The position numbers and the translations under genes were made by a program. Shown here in pieces: positions 17,184 through 25,219 of a stretch of DNA of 64,000 bases; within the stretch, counting starts at the first letter, position 1, and each line of letters begins with the position of its first letter. Under the pieces are notes generated by a model that ran no database searches, was not told the origin of the DNA, and saw only the letters and a program-made list of their open reading frames with translations. Source of the DNA: Pelagibacterium xiamenense (GTDB lineage Bacteria; Pseudomonadota; Alphaproteobacteria; Rhizobiales; Devosiaceae); the NCBI RefSeq assembly GCF_021166475.1, contig NZ_JAJOYS010000003.1:434001-498000 (forward strand), written 5' to 3'.

Positions 17184-19730
17184 ATGAAAGTCGTCATCGT
17201 CGAGAGCCCGGCCAAGGCCAAGACCATCAACAAATATCTGGGCAAGGACTATGAGGTCCTCGCCAGCTTTGGCCACGTCCGCGATCTTCCGGCCAAGGAT
17301 GGATCGGTGCGCCCCGACGAGGACTTCGCCATGAGCTGGGCCGTCGACACCGCGTCGAAAAAGCGCCTCTCCGACATCGCCAAGGCCGTCAAAGGCGCCG
17401 ACGAACTCATTCTCGCAACCGACCCGGATCGCGAAGGCGAAGCGATCTCATGGCACGTCCTCGACGTCCTCAAGGAGAAAAAGGCGCTAAAGAAGGACGT
17501 GCCCGTCAAGCGCGTCGTCTTCAACGCCATCACCAAGGACGCCGTCACGAGCGCCATGCAGAACCCGCGCGAGATCGATGCGCCTCTGGTCGACGCCTAT
17601 CTCGCCCGCCGCGCCCTCGACTACCTCGTGGGGTTCACGCTCTCCCCGATCCTATGGCGCAAACTCCCCGGCTCGCGTTCGGCGGGCCGCGTGCAATCGG
17701 TCGCGCTGCGCCTCGTCACCGAGCGCGAGGAGGAAATCGAGCGCTTCAAGCCGCAGGAATACTGGAGCGTCACCCCAACGCTCAACCAGTCCGGCAAGAG
17801 CTTCCAGACCCGCCTTTATTCCGTCGACGGCGAAAAGACCGACAAGCTGACCGTAAAGACCGGCGAGGATGCCGAAGCGCTCAAGAAGGCCATCGAGGCC
17901 GGCAGCTTCCGCGTCGCCAATGTCGAGAAGAAGCCGACAAAGCGTAATCCCTACGCCCCCTTCACAACCTCGACGCTCCAGCAGGACGCATCCTCGCGCC
18001 TGTCGCTTTCGCCCTCGCGGACCATGCAGATCGCCCAGCGGCTCTATGAGGACGGGCTCATCACCTATATGCGGACCGATGCCGTGCAGATGGCCCCCGA
18101 AGCCGTCGAGGCCGCACGCCGCACCATCGCCAAGGAATTCGGTGGCGAATACGTACCCGAAAAGCCGCGCTTTTATTCGACCAAGGCCAAGAATGCGCAG
18201 GAAGCCCACGAGGCGATCCGCCCGACCGATCTCGGACGGCACCCCGATACGTTGCGCAATCTCGACCCCGACCAGCACAAGATCTACCAGCTCATCTGGC
18301 GCCGTGCGCTGGCCAGCCAGATGCGTTCGGCCGAGATCGAACGCACCACCGCCGATATCGATGTCGCCGCCCAGGGCCGCGCCATCATCCTGCGCGCCAC
18401 CGGTTCGGTCGTCACCTTCCCCGGCTTCCTGGGCGTCTACGGCATCGAGAAAACGAGTGAAGACGACGAAGACAGCCGCGAACTCCCCGCGCTCGCCGTT
18501 GGCGATACACCGGCGCTCGAAAAAGTCGATATCGAGCAGCACTTCACCCAGCCACCCGCGCGCTATACCGAAGCGAGCCTCATCAAGAAGATGGAAGAGC
18601 TCGGCATCGGCCGGCCCTCGACCTACGCCTCGACGCTGGGCACGCTCAAGGACCGCGACTATATCCGCCTTGAGAAGCGCGCGCTGATCCCCGAAGATCG
18701 CGGCCGTCTCGTCACCGCCTTCCTCCAGAGCTTCTTCACCAAATACGTCGAATACGGCTTCACCGCCGGACTTGAAGAACAGCTCGACGAGATTTCCGCC
18801 GGCGGCATCGACTACAAGGAAGTGCTGCGTAATTTCTGGGACGATTTCTCCAAACATACCGGCGAGATCAAGGATCTCCGCGTTTCCGAAGTCCTCGACG
18901 CGCTCAACGACCTTTTGGGCGACCACATCTTCCCGCCCCGCGAAGACGGCTCCGATCCGCGCCTCTGCCCCACCTGCGGCACCGGCCAGTTGTCCCTCAA
19001 GCTCGGCAAGTATGGCGCCTTCATCGGCTGCTCGAACTACCCCGAGTGCCGCCACACCCAACAACTCGCAGAAAGCGCCACCGGCCAGGCCGCCGAGGCG
19101 GCTCCGGGTGACGGTGTCTTGGGTGTCGATCCGGAGACCGGCGAAGAAGTCTACTTGAAAACGGGCCGCTTCGGCCCATATGTTCAGCTTGGTGACGGCA
19201 AGGAGGCCAAGCGCTCGTCCATCCCCAAGGGTTGGGACGTAGCCGCGATGGACCTCGAAAAGGCCCTCAAGCTCCTCTCGCTTCCCCGCGAAGTGGGCGC
19301 GCATCCGGAAACCGGCAAGCCCATCAGCGCGGGCATCGGCCGCTACGGCCCCTTCGTCCTGCATGACGGCACCTACGCCAACCTCCCCGACGTCGAGGAG
19401 GTTTTCACCGTCGGCCTCAACCGCGCCGTCGATCTGATCGCCGAAAAGAAAGCCAATGGCGGTCGCGGCGCCCGCGGCGCGGCAAGCGTCATCAAGGAGT
19501 TGGGCGACCACCCTGATGGTGGCGCGATCACCGTGCGCAGCGGCCGTTATGGCCCCTACGTCAACCACGGCAAGATCAACGCAACGCTCCCCAAGGACGT
19601 CGCGCCCGAGACCGTAACCAAGGAACAAGCCCTCGAACTGATCGCCGCAAAGGCGGGCACCAAGGGCAAATCGAAAACCAGGGCCGCGCCCAAGAAGAAG
19701 GCGGCGGCCAAGAAAAAGACCGAGGCCTAG
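17184..19730 (+). CDS. topA: DNA topoisomerase I
   Basis: An 848-residue type IA topoisomerase that relaxes negative supercoils. The TOPRIM domain starts VVIVESPAKAKTI and has LATDPDREGEAISWH; the active-site Tyr lies in GLITYMRTDAV near residue 300. After the core comes a C4 zinc ribbon, CPTCG...GCSNYPEC, near 600, several topoisomerase C-terminal repeats (GRFGPYVQLGDG, GRYGPFVLHDG, GRYGPYVNHGK) and a Lys/Ala-rich basic tail. I chose ATG 17184, where homology begins. TTGACA at about 17072 suggests a promoter in the 164-base gap after dprA. Confidence 0.97.
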   Translation: MKVVIVESPAKAKTINKYLGKDYEVLASFGHVRDLPAKDGSVRPDEDFAMSWAVDTASKKRLSDIAKAVKGADELILATDPDREGEAISWHVLDVLKEKKALKKDVPVKRVVFNAITKDAVTSAMQNPREIDAPLVDAYLARRALDYLVGFTLSPILWRKLPGSRSAGRVQSVALRLVTEREEEIERFKPQEYWSVTPTLNQSGKSFQTRLYSVDGEKTDKLTVKTGEDAEALKKAIEAGSFRVANVEKKPTKRNPYAPFTTSTLQQDASSRLSLSPSRTMQIAQRLYEDGLITYMRTDAVQMAPEAVEAARRTIAKEFGGEYVPEKPRFYSTKAKNAQEAHEAIRPTDLGRHPDTLRNLDPDQHKIYQLIWRRALASQMRSAEIERTTADIDVAAQGRAIILRATGSVVTFPGFLGVYGIEKTSEDDEDSRELPALAVGDTPALEKVDIEQHFTQPPARYTEASLIKKMEELGIGRPSTYASTLGTLKDRDYIRLEKRALIPEDRGRLVTAFLQSFFTKYVEYGFTAGLEEQLDEISAGGIDYKEVLRNFWDDFSKHTGEIKDLRVSEVLDALNDLLGDHIFPPREDGSDPRLCPTCGTGQLSLKLGKYGAFIGCSNYPECRHTQQLAESATGQAAEAAPGDGVLGVDPETGEEVYLKTGRFGPYVQLGDGKEAKRSSIPKGWDVAAMDLEKALKLLSLPREVGAHPETGKPISAGIGRYGPFVLHDGTYANLPDVEEVFTVGLNRAVDLIAEKKANGGRGARGAASVIKELGDHPDGGAITVRSGRYGPYVNHGKINATLPKDVAPETVTKEQALELIAAKAGTKGKSKTRAAPKKKAAAKKKTEA

Positions 19731-19816
19731 CCCCTCAAATCGTGCTGCGCGCTCTTGCCTCACGCAGGAGCGCAGCGCACATTTCCGGGGTGCAGGCCGG
19801 TCACAAGGACTGATTC

Positions 19817-22084
19817 ATGGCCAAGCGCCCAACGACAACAAAATCCAAATCCCCCGCCCGCTACGGGCCGGGCGTCATCCCGACGCGCGAGGAGATCATG
19901 GAGGCGGTCTCGGAGTTCCCCGAGATCAATTCCAAGCGCGAAATCGCGCGCCATTTCGGCATCAAGGGCGACGACCGCGTCGCATTGAAGGTGCTTTTAA
20001 AAGACATGGAAGCCGAAGGCCTCCTTGCCCGATCGCGCAAGGCGATCCGCGTGACGAGCGAACTCCCCGCAGTCGCCGTCCTCGACATCCCCGCCGACGC
20101 CGATGCGGACGACCTTCACGCCTACCCCGCCAAGTGGAACGACGATGAAGGCGAAAAGCCGGTCGTCCGTATCCACGTTCCCAAATCCGCCCGGGTGGTC
20201 CCGGCCCCCGGCGACCGTATCCTTGCCCGCATCGAGCGCGGCGATGGCACTGTCCCCACCTATACCGGCCGCGCGATGAAAGTGCTCGACAAGCCGCGCA
20301 AGGCCGATATCGGGATCGTGCGGATCGACGAAGGCGGCGCCCGTCTCGTTCCGGTCGAACGCAAGGCACGCGAGATGCGGATCGAGGCTGGCGATCTTGG
20401 CAAGGCGCGCGACGGCGATCTCGTCGAGGTCGAAGTCACCATGCGCGGCCGACTGATGATTCCGCGCGCCAAAGTGATCAACGTCATCGGCAATCCGCAT
20501 TCCGAAGGCGCGGTAAGCCTCATTGCCTTGCACGCGCTCGAAATCCCCTACCGCTTCCCCGCCTCCGTCGAAAAGGAAGCCCTTGCGGCCAAGGAGGCTG
20601 ATTTGAAGGGCCGCGAGGACTGGCGCGAAATTCCCTTCGTTACCATCGACCCCGCCGACGCCAAGGACCACGACGACGCCGTCCACGCCGAACCCGACAC
20701 CGATCCCGGCAATCCCGGCGGTTTCATCATCCATGTCGGCATCGCCGACGTCTCCTACTACGTGCGCGCCGGTTCCGATATGGACCACGAGGCGTTCCTC
20801 CGGGGCAATTCCGTCTATTTCCCCGACCGCGTCGTCCCCATGCTGCCCGAGCGCATTTCCAATAACCTCTGCTCACTGCGCGAGGGTGAGAACCGCGCCT
20901 CCATGGCCTTGCGCATCGTCATTGACGCCAACGGCAACAAGAAGCGCCACAGCTTCCACCGCGTCATGCTGCGCTCCGCCGCCAAGCTGAGCTACAGCCA
21001 GGCCCAGGCCGCCATCGACGGCAACCCCGACGACGCGGCCGGCCCGCTGCTCGAACCTGTTTTGAAGCCCCTATGGGCTGCCTATGGTGCGCTCTCCAAA
21101 GCCCGCGACAAGCGCGGCCCGCTCGCGCTCGATCTGCCCGAGCGCCGCATCAAGCTCGACGAGAACGGCATGGTCGCCGACATCTACGTCCCAGAACGCC
21201 TCGAAGCGCACCGGTTGATCGAAGAGATGATGATTCTCTCCAATGTGTGTGCCGCCGAGACGCTCGAAAAGCACAAGCTCTCCCTGCTCTATCGCGTCCA
21301 CGACGCCCCGAGCGAGGAGAAGGTCATTGCACTGGGCGAATTCCTCAAATCCCTCGAACTGCCAACCCCGCGCTCCAAGGCGATGCGCCCGAGCGATTTC
21401 AATCAGATCCTCTATCGCGCGGAAAAAGCGGGCAAGACCGAGCAGGTCAACGAGATGGTCCTGCGCAGCCAGGCCCAGGCTGAATACGCGCCGGGCAATT
21501 ACGGCCATTACGGCCTCAATCTCGACCGCTACGCCCATTTCACCTCGCCCATCCGCCGCTATGCGGATCTAATCGTCCATCGCGCGCTCATTCGCGCCCT
21601 CGATCTGGGCGATGACGGATTGACGGAAGCCGAGGAAGCCCGGCTCGATCAGATCGGCCAGCACATCTCTGCAACCGAACGCCGCGCCATGGCCGCCGAA
21701 CGCGAAACAGCCGACCGGCTGCTCGCGCATTTTCTGGCAGGGAAAATCGGCGCGCGCTTCACGGGCAAGATCGCCGGCGTCACCAAGGCGGGCCTCTTTG
21801 TGCGGCTCGATGAAACCGGCGCGGACGGCTTCGTCCCGGCGTCCACCCTCGGCACGGATTACTTCCGTTATATGGAAGACCAGCAGGCGCTGGTGGGCGA
21901 GCGCACCGGCGAGCGCTTCCGTATCGGCGACCGCGTCGACGTGCGACTGCTTGAAGCAGCCCCGATGGCTGGCGCTTTGCGCTTCGAAATTCTATCTGAA
22001 GGGGAGCGTATCAGGCCGCCCGGACGCGGCCGCCCCCAGCGTCGCGCCAAGCCGGCCCCGCGCGGGCGACGCGCCAGGAGATAG
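19817..22084 (+). CDS. rnr: Ribonuclease R
   Basis: A 755-residue 3'-5' exoribonuclease that degrades structured RNA. It has an N-terminal helix-turn-helix (SKREIARHFGIKGDD near residues 39-55), cold-shock domains, the RNB catalytic domain with TIDPADAKDHDDAVHAE near residue 280 containing the metal-binding Asp cluster, and a C-terminal S1 domain (IAGVTKAGLFVRLDETGADGFV). A short Arg/Pro-rich basic tail ends it. A DUF983 gene begins 5 bases downstream. Confidence 0.96.
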   Translation: MAKRPTTTKSKSPARYGPGVIPTREEIMEAVSEFPEINSKREIARHFGIKGDDRVALKVLLKDMEAEGLLARSRKAIRVTSELPAVAVLDIPADADADDLHAYPAKWNDDEGEKPVVRIHVPKSARVVPAPGDRILARIERGDGTVPTYTGRAMKVLDKPRKADIGIVRIDEGGARLVPVERKAREMRIEAGDLGKARDGDLVEVEVTMRGRLMIPRAKVINVIGNPHSEGAVSLIALHALEIPYRFPASVEKEALAAKEADLKGREDWREIPFVTIDPADAKDHDDAVHAEPDTDPGNPGGFIIHVGIADVSYYVRAGSDMDHEAFLRGNSVYFPDRVVPMLPERISNNLCSLREGENRASMALRIVIDANGNKKRHSFHRVMLRSAAKLSYSQAQAAIDGNPDDAAGPLLEPVLKPLWAAYGALSKARDKRGPLALDLPERRIKLDENGMVADIYVPERLEAHRLIEEMMILSNVCAAETLEKHKLSLLYRVHDAPSEEKVIALGEFLKSLELPTPRSKAMRPSDFNQILYRAEKAGKTEQVNEMVLRSQAQAEYAPGNYGHYGLNLDRYAHFTSPIRRYADLIVHRALIRALDLGDDGLTEAEEARLDQIGQHISATERRAMAAERETADRLLAHFLAGKIGARFTGKIAGVTKAGLFVRLDETGADGFVPASTLGTDYFRYMEDQQALVGERTGERFRIGDRVDVRLLEAAPMAGALRFEILSEGERIRPPGRGRPQRRAKPAPRGRRARR

Positions 22085-22089
22085 AGCCG

Positions 22090-22524
22090 ATGCCCGTCAT
22101 CGATACCACCGACAGCCTTCCAATCGAACCCGCACACCGGGATATCGGACGCGCGATGATGCGCGGCCTCGCCTGCAAGTGCCCCGCCTGCGGCAACGGC
22201 AGCATGTTCCGCGCGTATCTCAAAGTCGCCGACGCCTGCCCCGATTGCGGCGAGGAGCTTTTCCATCAACGCGCCGACGACGCCCCGCCCTACCTCGTCA
22301 TCTTCATCGTCGGGCACATCATCGTTGGGCTCATGCTCCACATTGAAATGGTTCACAGGGTGAACCCGACCTTCTACCTCTGGACCATGCTGCCGCTCGC
22401 GACGCTTCTTTGTCTCTGGATGCTCCCCCGCGTCAAAGGTGCGGTCGTCGGCCTGCAATGGGCCAAGCGCATGCACGGCTTCGATTCCCACGGCACCCGG
22501 GACCAATTGGGCGAACCACGCTGA
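22090..22524 (+). CDS. DUF983 zinc-ribbon membrane protein
   Basis: A 144-residue protein of the DUF983 family. It carries two CxxC pairs, CKCPACGNG near residue 38 and CPDCGEEL near 57, forming a probable zinc ribbon. Two membrane helices follow (LVIFIVGHIIVGLMLHIEM and FYLWTMLPLATLLCLWMLP), then a conserved VKGAVVGLQWAKRMHGF end. DUF983 genes often neighbour cytochrome oxidase assembly genes, but here the neighbour is rnr, 5 bases away, as is common in Rhizobiales. Function is unknown. Confidence 0.88.
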   Translation: MPVIDTTDSLPIEPAHRDIGRAMMRGLACKCPACGNGSMFRAYLKVADACPDCGEELFHQRADDAPPYLVIFIVGHIIVGLMLHIEMVHRVNPTFYLWTMLPLATLLCLWMLPRVKGAVVGLQWAKRMHGFDSHGTRDQLGEPR

Positions 22525-22623
22525 GCACTTGACTTCCGGCGCAAAATGCATAGTTTGCGCCAAACCTGATTTCCCGCCGCGCGCCAAACCGCCGCGCGGC
22601 CGATTTTTTCAAAGGCGACCGCA

Positions 22624-22791
22624 ATGGCAAAGTCCAACACCATCAAAGTGAAGCTGGTTTCGACCGCGGACACCGGTTTCTACTATGTGACCAAGAAGAA
22701 TACCCGCACGGCCACCGAAAAGCTGTCGTTCCGCAAGTACGATCCGGTCGCGCGCAAGCACGTCGAGTTCAAGGAAGCCAAGATCAAGTAA
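22624..22791 (+). CDS. rpmG: 50S ribosomal protein L33
   Basis: A 55-codon ORF beginning [20 protein letters not shown] and ending EAKIK, matching L33 along its whole length. This is the zinc-free form: the paired CxxC motifs are absent, as in most Proteobacteria. It is a small basic protein near the E site of the large subunit. A strong terminator follows 26 bases after the stop, so rpmG ends the transcript; the rnr-DUF983-rpmG order is typical of the group. Confidence 0.95.
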   Translation: MAKSNTIKVKLVSTADTGFYYVTKKNTRTATEKLSFRKYDPVARKHVEFKEAKIK

Positions 22792-22816
22792 GATCGGCCC
22801 TTCCGATGGAACCATG

Positions 22817-22840
22817 AACCCCGCCTCGGCGGGGTTTTTT
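22817..22840 (+). terminator. Rho-independent terminator after rpmG
   Basis: AACCCCGCC (22817-22825), a TC loop and GGCGGGGTT (22828-22836) form a 9-bp GC-rich stem followed directly by a run of T ending at 22840. Confidence 0.92.
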
Positions 22841-22881
22841 ATTGCCCGAATTCCGAACCGGCGCATGGCCGCCCACCTTTA

Positions 22882-23003
22882 TTCATAGCTATGCCGCTAT
22901 GAAAAAGCGTGGGCGCAGGCTTGATGAGCAATCCGCATCTTTAACGCCTTGACGATCCATACCTCATAAGCTATACATTACATATAGCCATACAGGTATG
23001 TAT
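22882..23003 (+). promoter_or_regulatory. Palindromes upstream of arsR, possible ArsR operator
   Basis: TTCATAGC (22882-22889) and GCTATGAA (22896-22903) form a perfect 8-bp inverted repeat with a 6-base spacer. Closer to the gene, ATACAT (22973-22978) and ATGTAT (22998-23003) frame a TA-rich stretch that itself reads as imperfect ATA(C/G) repeats. ArsR repressors bind such TA-rich dyads over their own promoters. The region is markedly more AT-rich than its surroundings. Confidence 0.5.
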
Positions 23004-23008
23004 TGAAG

Positions 23009-23332
23009 ATGCCAAACGCCCCTGACGTCCTTTTCAAAACCCTTGCCGATCCCACCCGCCGGGCGATCTTCGAACGCCTGTGCCGCGAGGGCGAAAAGAC
23101 CGTCGGCGCTCTGACCGAACAGGCCGGGGTTTCCCAGCCTGTCGTTTCCAAACATCTGGGCGTCCTCAAGCAGGCCGGTCTGGTGCGTGACCGTCACGAA
23201 GGCCGGCACACCCACTACAGTGCGCAACTCGACGCCCTTTTCCCTCTCGTCGACTGGACACGGCAGATGGCGGGGTTCTGGCAAAGCCGGTTCGACGACC
23301 TCGAAGACCTGCTCAAAAGGATGGACCAATGA
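23009..23332 (+). CDS. ArsR family transcriptional regulator
   Basis: A 107-residue winged-helix repressor. The HTH reads VGALTEQAGVSQPVVSKHLGVLKQAGLV at about residues 34-61 with the wing RHEGRHTHYS after it. It lacks the metal-binding ELCVCDL-type motif, so it belongs to the non-metal group usually paired with SRPBCC/AHSA1 genes. The ATG at 23009 is preferred over the TTG two codons before. The stop overlaps the next gene in ATGA, and it probably regulates the five-gene run it heads. Confidence 0.92.
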   Translation: MPNAPDVLFKTLADPTRRAIFERLCREGEKTVGALTEQAGVSQPVVSKHLGVLKQAGLVRDRHEGRHTHYSAQLDALFPLVDWTRQMAGFWQSRFDDLEDLLKRMDQ

Positions 23333-23760
23333 ACGAAGCCGCCACCGAAACCCGCACCGCCGTCGTTGAACGCGAGTTCCCGCACCCGCCCGAAAAGCTC
23401 TGGCGCGCGCTCACGCAACCGCATCTGATCGAGGACTGGCTGATGAAGAACGACTTCAAGCCTGATGTCGGACACAAGTTCCGCCTGACCGGAGACTGGG
23501 GCGGCGTCCTCGATTGCGAGGTTCTTGCCGTCGAGCCGCACAAGACGCTTTCCTACACCTGGAATTTCGAGCACGACGACCCGGCCTACAGCCTCAAGAG
23601 CGTCGTCGTTTTCACCCTCACCCCGACCGCGAACGGCACGCAGCTGCGCGTCGAGCAATCCGGCTTCCGCCCCGAGCAGAAACAGGCCTTCGGCGGCGCC
23701 CATGCGGGGTGGAAGGAGTTCTTCGGCAAGCTCGGACACCTGCTCGAGCAGCTGGACTGA
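23329..23760 (+). CDS. SRPBCC / AHSA1 domain protein
   Basis: A 143-residue START-like protein of the Aha1 C-terminal type: VEREFPHPPEKLWRALTQPHLIEDWLM at the N-terminus, GGVLDCEVLAVEPHKTLSYTW in the middle and GWKEFFGKLGHLLEQLD at the end. These proteins form a hydrophobic ligand cavity; the bacterial members are mostly uncharacterised and typically coupled to an ArsR regulator, as here (4-base overlap). Confidence 0.9.
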   Translation: MNEAATETRTAVVEREFPHPPEKLWRALTQPHLIEDWLMKNDFKPDVGHKFRLTGDWGGVLDCEVLAVEPHKTLSYTWNFEHDDPAYSLKSVVVFTLTPTANGTQLRVEQSGFRPEQKQAFGGAHAGWKEFFGKLGHLLEQLD

Positions 23761-23826
23761 CCCCTCACCGTCGCCCGGCACACCAGAGCCGGGCGATCAT
23801 CCCGCCTCAATCGAAAGGAGGACACC

Positions 23827-24051
23827 ATGTATTGGAGTGTCTGGATTCGGCAATTTCACCGCTGGATGGCCGTTATATTCACCGTCGTCGTCGCCGGCAT
23901 CTTCATCACGCTCGGCGTTGGCAGCGAGCCGCCGATGTGGGCCTACTATCTGCCGCTGGCGCCCCTTGCCATGCTCATGCTCAGCGGGCTTTACATGTAC
24001 CTGCTGCCCTATGCGATAAAGTGGCGTGGCGCAAAGCGCACCAACGCATAG
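23827..24051 (+). CDS. Small two-helix membrane protein, 74 aa
   Basis: A 74-residue protein with two hydrophobic segments, roughly residues 14-32 (MAVIFTVVVAGIFITLGVG) and 39-62 (AYYLPLAPLAMLMLSGLYMYLL), and a basic tail. A strong AAAGGAGG ribosome site lies 7 bases before the ATG. It is the third gene of the arsR operon; similar short membrane proteins accompany ArsR-SRPBCC pairs in other Proteobacteria. Function unknown. Confidence 0.82.
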   Translation: MYWSVWIRQFHRWMAVIFTVVVAGIFITLGVGSEPPMWAYYLPLAPLAMLMLSGLYMYLLPYAIKWRGAKRTNA

Positions 24052-24061
24052 GAGCCAACCG

Positions 24062-24481
24062 ATGGCGAAAACCGGAAACAAACCCGTGCTTCTTTCGGGC
24101 GGTAATCCGCAGATTGCCAAGGGCTACGGCGATGGTCCCGTAAAGGAATACATCGCCGCCATGCCCGGCTGGAAGCAGGCCGTCGGCCGCCGTATCGACG
24201 AAATCGTCGAGCGCGCCATCCCCGGCGTGGACAAGGCGATAAAATGGAACTCGCCCTTTTACGGCGTCGAGCGTCCGGTCTGGTTCCTCAGCTTCCACTG
24301 CTTCGACAGGTACATCAAGGTGACCTTCTTCGACGGCGCGTCCCTCGACCCGGTCCCGCCGGTCACCTCGAAATACCCGCAAGTCCGCTACTTCCACGTC
24401 CACGAGGGCGAAGAGATCGACGAAGCCCAGTTCTCGGACTGGGTCAAGCAGGCCAGCCAGCTCCCTGGCGAGCGCCTCTGA
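24062..24481 (+). CDS. DUF1801 domain protein (first copy)
   Basis: A 139-residue DUF1801/YdhG-like protein, with the family features VKEYIAAMPGWKQAVGRRIDEIVERAIPG, KAIKWNSPFYGV and YIKVTFFDGASLDP. The start is ATG 24062 with an AGGAG upstream; the in-frame extension overlaps the membrane gene. It is followed 12 bases on by a second DUF1801 gene. The family has a frataxin-like/iron-associated fold annotation but no settled function. Confidence 0.87.
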   Translation: MAKTGNKPVLLSGGNPQIAKGYGDGPVKEYIAAMPGWKQAVGRRIDEIVERAIPGVDKAIKWNSPFYGVERPVWFLSFHCFDRYIKVTFFDGASLDPVPPVTSKYPQVRYFHVHEGEEIDEAQFSDWVKQASQLPGERL

Positions 24482-24493
24482 AAGGAGTACCCC

Positions 24494-24883
24494 ATGAACC
24501 CGGCCGAACGCATCGATCAGTACATCGAGGCTATCCCCGACTGGCGCGGCACCACCCTCGCGAACGTCCGCAAGGCCATCCTTGCCGCCGATCCCGAGAT
24601 CACCGAGGAGTGGAAATGGATGGGCAGCCCCGTCTGGTGCCACAACGGCAATATCGTCGTCGGCAACGCTCACAAGGATAAGGTGAAGCTTACTTTTGCC
24701 CAGGGCGCCAGCCTCCCCGACCCCGACGGCCTCTTTAATGCCGGCTTCAATGGCAAGGTCTGGCGCGCCATCGATATACACGAAGGCGACACGATCGACG
24801 AAAGCGCCCTCAAGGACCTCGTCCGCGCCGCGATCGCCCACAACCGGACGAAGAAAAAGGCATCGGCCCGCGCCAAGGCCTAA
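24494..24883 (+). CDS. DUF1801 domain protein (second copy)
   Basis: A 129-residue DUF1801 protein: RIDQYIEAIPDWRGTTLANVRKAI, EEWKWMGSPVWCHNGNIVVG, KVKLTFAQGASLPD. It shares the fold but little identity with the copy just upstream, so the pair is an old duplication or two independent recruitments. AAAGGAG precedes its ATG. The last residues are Lys/Ala-rich (RTKKKASARAKA). It is the last gene of the arsR operon. Confidence 0.87.
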   Translation: MNPAERIDQYIEAIPDWRGTTLANVRKAILAADPEITEEWKWMGSPVWCHNGNIVVGNAHKDKVKLTFAQGASLPDPDGLFNAGFNGKVWRAIDIHEGDTIDESALKDLVRAAIAHNRTKKKASARAKA

Positions 24884-25219
24884 CGTTTCGCCCGCATTTT
24901 ATGAAAATGAAAGCGGCGCGCGTCTGGAACCCCTAAGGATTCGGGGGAATTAAAGTGGCTGGCCCGGCACGGTTGTCGAAGAGGCCACTCTTGCCGCCAC
25001 CGGACCAGCCGCCCTACGGTACCAGGAGTTGCGGCGGACCTGAAAGCCGTAGGGACGATTGCTGTAGCGGGCGCCAGTGGCGTTGCCGCTGCAGCAATTT
25101 CAACATAGTCCCCACCCCGGAAAACGCCAAGCATTCCGGGGCTTCCAGATCCCTGATTCGATATTAATAATGAAAGGTTAACCCTAACCGCTAAAGTTTT
25201 AGGTAATCTAAAACCCGGG
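24884..25219. other. Gene-free interval of 336 bp with a palindrome cluster
   Basis: No convincing gene lies here; a minus-strand ORF of 84 codons (25134-24880) has no family resemblance. The interval holds five inverted repeats in a row: CCCTACGG/CCGTAGGG (25012-25019, 25047-25054); a 13-bp stem with one G-U at 25058-25070 and 25086-25098, with an inner CGCC/GGCG; CCCCGGAA/TTCCGGGG (25115-25122, 25134-25141); GGTTA/TAACC (25176-25189); and GTTTTAG/CTAAAAC (25196-25214). The last lies just past the pleD stop and may end that transcript. A structured RNA or a dispersed palindromic element are both possible. Confidence 0.6.

Noticed and set aside
17652-19763. Open frame of about 700 codons antisense to topA
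   Set aside because: High GC third positions keep antisense frames open; no family resemblance, and topA is certain.
22882-22903. TTCATAGC palindrome read as a terminator for rpmG
   Set aside because: A better terminator with a T-run lies just upstream (22817-22840), and this dyad has no T-run on the plus strand.
24880-25134. 84-codon minus-strand ORF in the palindrome cluster
   Set aside because: It reads through the stems; no ribosome site and no resemblance.
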